64,000 nt of DNA from Tolypothrix sp. FACHB-123 (GTDB lineage Bacteria > Cyanobacteriota > Cyanobacteriia > Cyanobacteriales > Nostocaceae). The DNA is taken from contig NZ_JACJRE010000040.1 in NCBI RefSeq assembly GCF_014697075.1, forward strand, positions 1 through 64,000, in the 5' to 3' direction. The notes beneath the pieces are model-generated. The model had not been told where the DNA came from. It did not search any database and saw only the letters and a program-made list of their open reading frames with translations. The position numbers and the translations under genes were made by a program. Numbering within the stretch: the first letter of the stretch is position 1; every line of letters begins with the position of its first letter. This document shows positions 58,705-64,000 of the stretch, piece after piece.

Positions 58705-60360
58705 CTACTCTTCAAGGACTGGTGTGCGTAAATCTTCCACTAGTAGCTGAATTTCTGCTGGTGGGGGTGGGGTGAGGCGCGAAACTATTAAGGTAACTAC
58801 CAAGTTAATTACCATTCCCAAAGTACCAATTCCTTCGGGAGAAACGCCAAAAAACCAAGGTTGCATACCGGCAAACTTCACGCCGACGATGTACACAATC
58901 GTAAAAATTAAGCCTGTTAACATTCCCGCGATCGCACCTTGAGAATTGGTACGCTTATCGAAAATACCCAAGACTATCACCGGGAAGAAGCTAGCAGCGG
59001 CTAACCCGAAGGCAAAAGCCACAACTTCACTGACAAATCCTGGCGGATTTACCCCAAAGTATCCAGCTAAAACCAGGGATAAACCTACCATGATCCGCCC
59101 GACAAATACACGTTTTTTCTCGGAAGCGTTGGAATCTATGATCCGGTAATAGACATCGTGGGCGACGGAACTGGAAATTACTAACAATAAACCTGATGCT
59201 GTAGACAAAGCGGCGGCTAACCCACCTGCTGCGACTAAGGCGATTACCCAAGGTGGGAGATTAGCCACTTCTGGGGTAGACAGCACAATAATATCTCGGT
59301 CAATTTTAATTTCGTTGGTGTCTTTATTTGGTGTTAACTGAAAACTGCCATTGTTATTTTTGTCTTCAAAAGTTAGGAGTCCGGTTTTTTCCCACTTGTT
59401 CGCCCAATCTAGTTGCTGTACTTGTGTAACTGTCTGATTGTGTAATTTATCAATCAAGTTATACCGAGCAAACATTGACAGTGCTGGGGCAGTGGTATAA
59501 AGGATGGCGATAAATAATAATGCCCAACCCGCAGAAAATCGGGCAGCACGCACGCTAGGCACAGTGTAAAATCTGACGATGATATGGGGCAAGCCAGCAG
59601 TACCCACCATTAAGGCAATAGTAGTAAACAGCACATCTAGCATGGGCTTGTTCACAAATGCCTTAGTGTATTCTTTAAATCCTAAGTCCAGCTGAATTTG
59701 ATTGAGCTTGTCAGCCACATCACTAAAGGTAAATGCTAGTTGGGGAACGGGATTACCTGTAAGCAAATAAGCAAGTGCGATCGCGGGCAGTAGGTAAGCA
59801 ACAATTAACACAGCATACTGAGCTACTTGCGTCCAGGTGATGCCTTTCATCCCGCCCAAAACAGCAAAAAATCCCACAATTATCATACCGATGATCACAC
59901 CAGTATTGATGTCTACTTGCAGAAAGCGGCTAAAGACAATGCCCACACCCCGCATTTGTCCGGCAACGTAGGTAAGAGAGACGAAAATTGCTGCAATCAC
60001 TGCGACTAACCGGGCAACATTTGAATAATAGCGATCGCCGACAAAATCCGGTACTGTATACTTACCAAATTTACGTAGGTATGGAGCTAAAAGTAGTGCT
60101 AAGAGTACATAGCCTCCAGTCCAACCTAACAAATAAATTGAGCCGTCATAGCCCATAAAAGAAATCAACCCTGCCATTGAAATGAAGGAAGCCGCAGACA
60201 TCCAATCAGCAGCAGTTGCAGCACCATTCGCAATCGAAGGAATTCCTTGTCCAGCAACAAAGAAATCTTTAGTATTTTCAACTCGTGATTGCCAACCGAT
60301 GTAGATGTAAATTAAGAAAGAAATGCCAACTATGACAAGAGTCCAAATTTCAACTGACAC
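58705..60360 (-). CDS. Sodium:solute symporter (acetate permease-like)
   Basis: 551 residues, about 13 membrane helices, of the solute:sodium symporter (SSS) family. Motifs: FVAGQGIPSIANGAATAADWMSA (near 36), YTVPDFVGDRY (near 97), and SFLIYIYIGW at the N-terminus. It belongs to the subgroup that pairs with a small DUF4212 protein, encoded 9 bp upstream here. Likely takes up acetate or similar organic acids with sodium; substrate unproven. Last gene of a minus-strand set starting with a two-component system. Confidence 0.88.
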   Translation of the reverse strand: MSVEIWTLVIVGISFLIYIYIGWQSRVENTKDFFVAGQGIPSIANGAATAADWMSAASFISMAGLISFMGYDGSIYLLGWTGGYVLLALLLAPYLRKFGKYTVPDFVGDRYYSNVARLVAVIAAIFVSLTYVAGQMRGVGIVFSRFLQVDINTGVIIGMIIVGFFAVLGGMKGITWTQVAQYAVLIVAYLLPAIALAYLLTGNPVPQLAFTFSDVADKLNQIQLDLGFKEYTKAFVNKPMLDVLFTTIALMVGTAGLPHIIVRFYTVPSVRAARFSAGWALLFIAILYTTAPALSMFARYNLIDKLHNQTVTQVQQLDWANKWEKTGLLTFEDKNNNGSFQLTPNKDTNEIKIDRDIIVLSTPEVANLPPWVIALVAAGGLAAALSTASGLLLVISSSVAHDVYYRIIDSNASEKKRVFVGRIMVGLSLVLAGYFGVNPPGFVSEVVAFAFGLAAASFFPVIVLGIFDKRTNSQGAIAGMLTGLIFTIVYIVGVKFAGMQPWFFGVSPEGIGTLGMVINLVVTLIVSRLTPPPPAEIQLLVEDLRTPVLEE

Positions 60361-60369
60361 TTTTGCTCC

Positions 60370-60621
60370 TCACTTTTTATTATATTTGCGGTCTAATTTA
60401 TCCATTTGGACGGCATAAATGAAAATTAATGCCACAAATATTAAAATTGAACCTTGCTGTGCCATCCAAAACCCAAAGGGAACGCCAAAAAAGCGGATTG
60501 AGTTCAATGGTTCAACTAGCAAAATACTAAAAACCAGGGAAACAAGTGCCCAGACTATTAAAAGGTTACGAATTAAAGCCGTATTAGCACGCCAATAAGA
60601 ACGGCGATGATTTTCGTCCAT
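60370..60621 (-). CDS. DUF4212 small subunit of the SSS transporter
   Basis: 83 residues from MDENHRRSYWRANTALI; an upstream start at 60651 would add residues that do not fit the family. Two membrane helices (about 19-38 and 50-73), SRRSYWRANTALIRNLLIVWALVSL and GFWMAQQGSILIFV typical of DUF4212 (sodium/solute symporter small subunit). Immediately upstream of the symporter (9-bp gap), the conserved pair. Confidence 0.88.
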   Translation of the reverse strand: MDENHRRSYWRANTALIRNLLIVWALVSLVFSILLVEPLNSIRFFGVPFGFWMAQQGSILIFVALIFIYAVQMDKLDRKYNKK

Positions 60622-60874
60622 TGCTGTTGATTGTACAGTTAGTTCCCACAAATCATATCAATAACTTAGGACAATACTAACTAGTTACTATTTTCTTTTT
60701 AGAAAATTTCTAGAAACTAACTCAGGTCATTTTTAAAGTTGATTATGACTTGATTATTTGTGCCTGTATTTAAAGAAATGTAAAGAAAATGTGATTTTGT
60801 TTACTTCTTTGCTTGCTATTGCAAAACTCCAGATTTGTAGGGTATGCTTTGACTTCTCCTAACAGACATTTAGT

Positions 60875-61525
60875 TTAAGTATTGGGTAAGCAAACAGAAC
60901 TAGCATAAATCGCTAATTGCGCTCTATTTTTAAGACTGAGGCGATTAAAAATGCTGTTAATATGAGTTTTTACTGTACTTTCTGATATAAATAATTTCTG
61001 AGCAATTTCTTGATTTGTTGCACCCAATGCCACTAAACGCGCTACATCTAATTCTCTCGGTGTTAATAAACTTAATGCCGGAGGAACAGATTCACTGGGA
61101 TTTGGTTGTGTTACTTTATGATTAACAACCCGTTCTAAAAGACCAGGTGCAAGTTGTGCGTATCCTCGGTTAATGCTGCGAATAGCATTAACTAATTCTT
61201 CGGAAGGCATATCCTTTAAAAGATAACCTTTTGCGCCAGCATGAATTGCTTCATTGACATCGCGCTCGTCATCATAAGTGCTTAAAACTAATACTTTAAT
61301 GTGGGGATATTTTTCACAAATAATTTTAGTAGCCGTAGCACCATTCATTACCGGCATTCGCAGATCCATTAATACAATATCTGGTTGTAATGTTTCTACT
61401 TGGGTGATTGCTTCCTCTCCATTTTCTGCCATACCGATAATTTCTAGGTCTGATTCTAAGCTCAGCATTGCTTTGAGACCTTGGCGAACTAAACTTTGGT
61501 CGTCTACCAGTAATAAGCGAATCAT
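60875..61525 (-). CDS. NarL/FixJ-type response regulator
   Basis: 216 residues. Receiver domain 1-120: DDQSLVRQG (acidic pocket D8-D9), phospho-Asp in VLMDLRMPVMNG near 54, STYDDERD and YLLKDMP (Lys near 104). The C-terminal LuxR-type HTH is about 150-210 (LTPRELDVARLVALGATNQEIAQKLFISESTVKTHINSIF). It lies 13 bp downstream of a degenerate kinase fragment and 630 bp after a NarX-like kinase on the same strand. The symporter genes follow, so they are the likely target (inference). Confidence 0.92.
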   Translation of the reverse strand: MIRLLLVDDQSLVRQGLKAMLSLESDLEIIGMAENGEEAITQVETLQPDIVLMDLRMPVMNGATATKIICEKYPHIKVLVLSTYDDERDVNEAIHAGAKGYLLKDMPSEELVNAIRSINRGYAQLAPGLLERVVNHKVTQPNPSESVPPALSLLTPRELDVARLVALGATNQEIAQKLFISESTVKTHINSIFNRLSLKNRAQLAIYASSVCLPNT

Positions 61526-61529
61526 AGAA

Positions 61530-61560
61530 TTTTAGATTTTAGATTTTAGATTTTAGGTTT
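61530..61560. repeat. Heptamer repeat (TTTTAGA)n overlapping a gene end
   Basis: AGATTTT copies lie between the response regulator start and the degenerate kinase fragment, and encode the last codons (NLKSKI) of the latter. Confidence 0.85.
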
Positions 61561-61961
61561 TGGACTTCGTTGTGAGCGCTCAGCCGCAGGATTTTGGATT
61601 GTAGCAATAAAGTGGGATTGCATAGCATATTAAAATTTTGGGGGGCAGTGCTTATCCTACCTTCTTCATCCATGATTCTGACAATATGCCGCAATTCTTG
61701 CATCAGTTCGCTACTTAATTGGTAAGCTTGAGACAATGATTGTTGTGATTGTATAGGATTGATTTGGGATAATTTCTGTGCCGCTTGTAGTTGGATATTT
61801 AAAGCCATGATTGATTGTCCTAAAGCTTTATATAAATTAATTAATTCATGATTTTTTGCTTGAATTAATAGCAAATTTTGAGTTTTGTATTGAAATGTAT
61901 ATATCTGGAGTTGCCAAGCTAGTATTAAGCCTCCTATTATCAACAACAGAACAGTAATCAT
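61539..61961 (-). CDS. Degenerate histidine-kinase fragment (TM + DHp-like helix, no ATPase)
   Basis: 140 residues. Membrane helix about 3-19 (VLLLIIGGLILAWQL), then a helical stretch LGQSIMALNIQLQAAQKLSQ that aligns with ELHDSLGHALTALNFQLQTA of the kinase at 62156-63022, but with Tyr in place of the phospho-accepting His. There is no ATPase domain. The last about 20 codons are encoded by dispersed repeat sequence, so the ATPase part was probably lost. Could be a decayed kinase or a retained membrane partner that pairs with the intact kinase; the even spacing to the neighbours fits either. Confidence 0.7.
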   Translation of the reverse strand: MITVLLLIIGGLILAWQLQIYTFQYKTQNLLLIQAKNHELINLYKALGQSIMALNIQLQAAQKLSQINPIQSQQSLSQAYQLSSELMQELRHIVRIMDEEGRISTAPQNFNMLCNPTLLLQSKILRLSAHNEVQNLKSKI

Positions 61962-62155
61962 GGTTTTGGCGGTTTGATGAAATAAATGTTACATCCATAA
62001 TTAAAACCTGATTTTTGGTATTTGACTATGTATTGCTAGTAATTACCAACTTTAGTTTGGCTCAAATTTGTCTCATCCAACGAAAGTTGATAATTGGCAA
62101 TTTTAGTAATACGAAAGTTGTAATTATTTTTGTATATCTTGTCGGCGCAAGAATC

Positions 62156-63022
62156 TTAATATATAAATTCCTGTGATTCTAAAGTTTGCCATTCATCTAA
62201 ATTTAGAGGTTGCCATTCACCGATTTTGACTGCATGATTGTGATTTAGAGCAACAGATTCTTGAGGAATAGAAATTTCCGAGATGATGGCTATATCGGAT
62301 ATTTCCGATACTTTTGGTATGTCCGGTAAATTCGATATTTGCTTGGGAATCTCAACATGAATGCAACAACCTGCCTGCGGTTGGGATTCTAAGTAAAAAT
62401 TACCTTGTAAAACAGCAATTCTCTCTTGCATTCCCCGCAGTCCATAACCACCAGAAATTTTTTCTGGATCGAATCCCCGACCGTTATCTTGAATTGTTAA
62501 ATTTAGTCCAGTTGATGTGGTGCAGAGATAAATTTGTACTGCTGTTGCTTGGGCATATTTACGAATATTGTTGAGTGCTTCTTGAATAATGCGATAAATT
62601 TGCGCGGTTAAGTGTGGTAATAAGGGAATCGGCAGATTGATTTTCACTTCTGGTAAAATACCAGTGGTTTGATGAAAATCACGGACTAAAGATTCAATCA
62701 AAGATTCTAAAGACTGGGTGGCTAATGGATCGTTACGTAAGGCTTTGACTGATTGACGGACTTCTTGAGTTGCGATCGCAACTAACCGATGTGCTTCATT
62801 AAGAAACTCTTGGGCTTGATTGGGATCGGGTTTACATAGTTTACTGGCTGTCTGTAATTGAAAATTTAACGCCGTCAGCGCATGTCCCAGGGAATCATGC
62901 AACTCTCGTGCAATGCGGTTGCGTTCTTGGGTGGCTGAAAGGTTAGCAAATTCTAATACGCACTGCCACAACTGCTGATGCATGTGATTGAGTTGTTCTG
63001 GTGTATATAGTTCTTCTACCAA
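62156..63022 (-). CDS. Soluble NarX-like sensor histidine kinase
   Basis: 288 residues, starting at TTG 63022 preceded by GGAG with 8-nt spacing; an ATG at 62983 is an alternative. HisKA_3 dimerisation domain with RNRIARELHDSLGHALTALNFQLQ (phospho-His near 42). The HATPase domain runs about 130-230: RIIQEALNNIRKYAQA, DNGRGFDPEKISGGYGLRGM. No sensor or membrane segment, so the signal must come from elsewhere, perhaps through the adjacent membrane fragment. Cognate regulator: the NarL-type protein at 60875-61525. Confidence 0.9.
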   Translation of the reverse strand: MVEELYTPEQLNHMHQQLWQCVLEFANLSATQERNRIARELHDSLGHALTALNFQLQTASKLCKPDPNQAQEFLNEAHRLVAIATQEVRQSVKALRNDPLATQSLESLIESLVRDFHQTTGILPEVKINLPIPLLPHLTAQIYRIIQEALNNIRKYAQATAVQIYLCTTSTGLNLTIQDNGRGFDPEKISGGYGLRGMQERIAVLQGNFYLESQPQAGCCIHVEIPKQISNLPDIPKVSEISDIAIISEISIPQESVALNHNHAVKIGEWQPLNLDEWQTLESQEFIY

Positions 63023-63079
63023 GGTAATCTCTCCGTAACTTCCAGCTGACTCTCTATAGTTCTGGGTGAGGGGGACTTA

Positions 63080-63215
63080 TGCAATTGGGCATGGGGCATG
63101 GGCAATTCAATTTTGGATTTTGGATTTTGGATTTTAGATTTAGATTAGAATCCAAAATCTAAAATCTAAAATCTAAAATCTAAAATTCCTTGTCCTCCTT
63201 GTCCCCCCTGTCCCC
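63080..63215. repeat. Heptamer repeats downstream of the CHAT gene
   Basis: GGGCATG/GGGCATT copies, then ATTTTGG and CTAAAAT copies, then TTGTCCTCC-type repeats, filling the gap between the CHAT gene stop and the histidine kinase. Confidence 0.85.
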
Positions 63216-63217
63216 TC

Positions 63218-64000
63218 TTAAGTCCAATTGCCTAACAATACGTAAGGTGCCCAGTAATATGGGGTTTGATATTCTGGGTTTTTGAGGATGCTAAGTTGGG
63301 CGCGTCTTAAGGCTTCTGCTTTGGTGATACCTGTTTGATTGGCTTTGACTAGTTGCTCGTAAAATTGACTCATGAGTGTTGCGGTGGCTTCATCGTCAAC
63401 GCGCCATAGGGTTGCTACTGTACTTTTAGCACCAGAACGCACGGCTACACCTGCTAATCCTAAGGCGGAACGATTATCGCCGGTGGCGGTTTCGCAAGCA
63501 CTCAAAACTAGGAGTTCTAGGGAGTTGTCTTGTGAGACTTCGACGGTTTTTAAAACTCCACTGAGTTCGTTAACTTTGATTTTGCCGTCCCAGGTGAGAA
63601 TAAATGTGTCATCTGCTTGGGAACTAAATTGTCCGTGGGTGGCTAGGTGAACAATGGGGAAGGGAACGGCGGAAATTTGGTTTTGAAAGGCGGAATTTGT
63701 AAATGTATCGTTGAAAAGAACTTGAGAGGGTAGTTCTGATTTAATTTTGTCTACTTCCTGCTGAACGTTGGGTAGGGCGGTAAATCCGGAACGCGCTTCA
63801 CTTAACCCACCGACTAAGGCTCCTAAGCGTTCTTGTTTGAGCGATCGCGGTGCTAATAATTGTAATCCGGGTGTGAGGGCAATACTATATTTTTCCACCA
63901 AGAATTGTTGACCATCATGTAACGCCGCCATTGGAATATTTCGCAATACCCCATCTAAGACAAACACTAATGTCTCTACTTGACTAGTTTCTAAGTCTAC
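63218..64000 (-). CDS. CHAT-domain protein (N-terminal part outside window)
   Basis: The frame stays open to base 64000, so only the C-terminal about 260 residues are seen. This is a complete CHAT peptidase-like domain: GLQLLAPRSLKQERLGALVG, the catalytic His in HLATHGQF (near residue 130 of the visible part), the catalytic Cys in LSACETATGDNRSALGLAG (near 172), and the AGAKSTVATLW and YWAPYVLLGNW end typical of the family. Nostocales CHAT proteins often have N-terminal TPR repeats; that part is beyond the window. Caspase-like protease activity is likely from the His-Cys pair. Confidence 0.9.
   Translation of the reverse strand, partial: VDLETSQVETLVFVLDGVLRNIPMAALHDGQQFLVEKYSIALTPGLQLLAPRSLKQERLGALVGGLSEARSGFTALPNVQQEVDKIKSELPSQVLFNDTFTNSAFQNQISAVPFPIVHLATHGQFSSQADDTFILTWDGKIKVNELSGVLKTVEVSQDNSLELLVLSACETATGDNRSALGLAGVAVRSGAKSTVATLWRVDDEATATLMSQFYEQLVKANQTGITKAEALRRAQLSILKNPEYQTPYYWAPYVLLGNWT

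Overview
The window comes from a heterocyst-type filamentous cyanobacterium (Nostocales: Nostoc, Calothrix or Tolypothrix relatives). The evidence is dense GCGATCGC (HIP1) palindromes, many 7-bp tandem repeats between genes, the chlL-DUF5331-chlN cluster, a FurB/Zur-type regulator, a ferredoxin-thioredoxin reductase variable chain, cyanobacterial Ccs1/CcdA cytochrome c assembly genes, and several eukaryotic-type Ser/Thr kinases, one fused to GUN4. No tRNA, rRNA, CRISPR array or intact transposase was recognised.

Layout. 1-4542 is the 3' part of a giant secreted adhesin-like gene (nine ~97-aa cadherin-like repeats followed by RTX calcium-binding repeats). 4.7-10.4 kb is a hopanoid side-chain cluster: hpnH, hpnA and a short AcrB-like RND permease on the minus strand, with an hpnG-like nucleosidase divergent. 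10.4-12.4 kb has no intact gene but holds gene remnants, a 21-bp-periodic repeat array, palindromic elements and a small element with terminal inverted repeats. 12.4-21.9 kb carries pstS, ccdA-ccs1, a second 21-bp-periodic array, xseA-xseB, a membrane GTPase, three tandem secreted SH3 proteins and an L,D-transpeptidase. 22.8-26.7 kb has two convergent Ser/Thr kinases. 27.1-33.7 kb carries a long CPBP protease fusion, an adenosine-deaminase-like protein and a hybrid histidine kinase. 34.4-44.5 kb holds purA, rplY, a phosphotransferase/P-loop kinase fusion, small membrane and DUF218 proteins, ftrV, a PP2C phosphatase and an nfeD-SPFH pair. 44.7-49.2 kb has an outer-membrane barrel protein, furB/zur, purS, purQ and a Trp-rich small protein. 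50.3-53.5 kb is chlL-DUF5331-chlN. 53.7-58.5 kb carries a small conserved protein, an orphan ATP-grasp ligase, an FHA-kinase and a kinase-GUN4 fusion. 58.7-63.0 kb is a symporter pair behind a NarL-type two-component system that includes a degenerate histidine-kinase fragment. The window ends inside a CHAT-domain gene.

Genes that act together: HpnH, HpnG and HpnA build the extended hopanoid side chain; PurA, PurS and PurQ act in purine synthesis; ChlL and ChlN work in dark chlorophyll synthesis, with a GUN4-kinase nearby; CcdA and Ccs1 act in c-type cytochrome assembly; kinases, FHA and PP2C form a phosphosignalling set; and the HK/RR pair probably controls the DUF4212/SSS symporter.

The least explained features are two arrays (11113-11406 and 15978-16334) built from exact 21-bp units in a higher-order three-unit pattern. 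They look related to each other and match no feature class I know. Other candidates are a family of about 65-bp inverted-repeat elements (five copies in 4 kb), several strongly structured intergenic regions, and heptamer tandem repeats that run into start codons.
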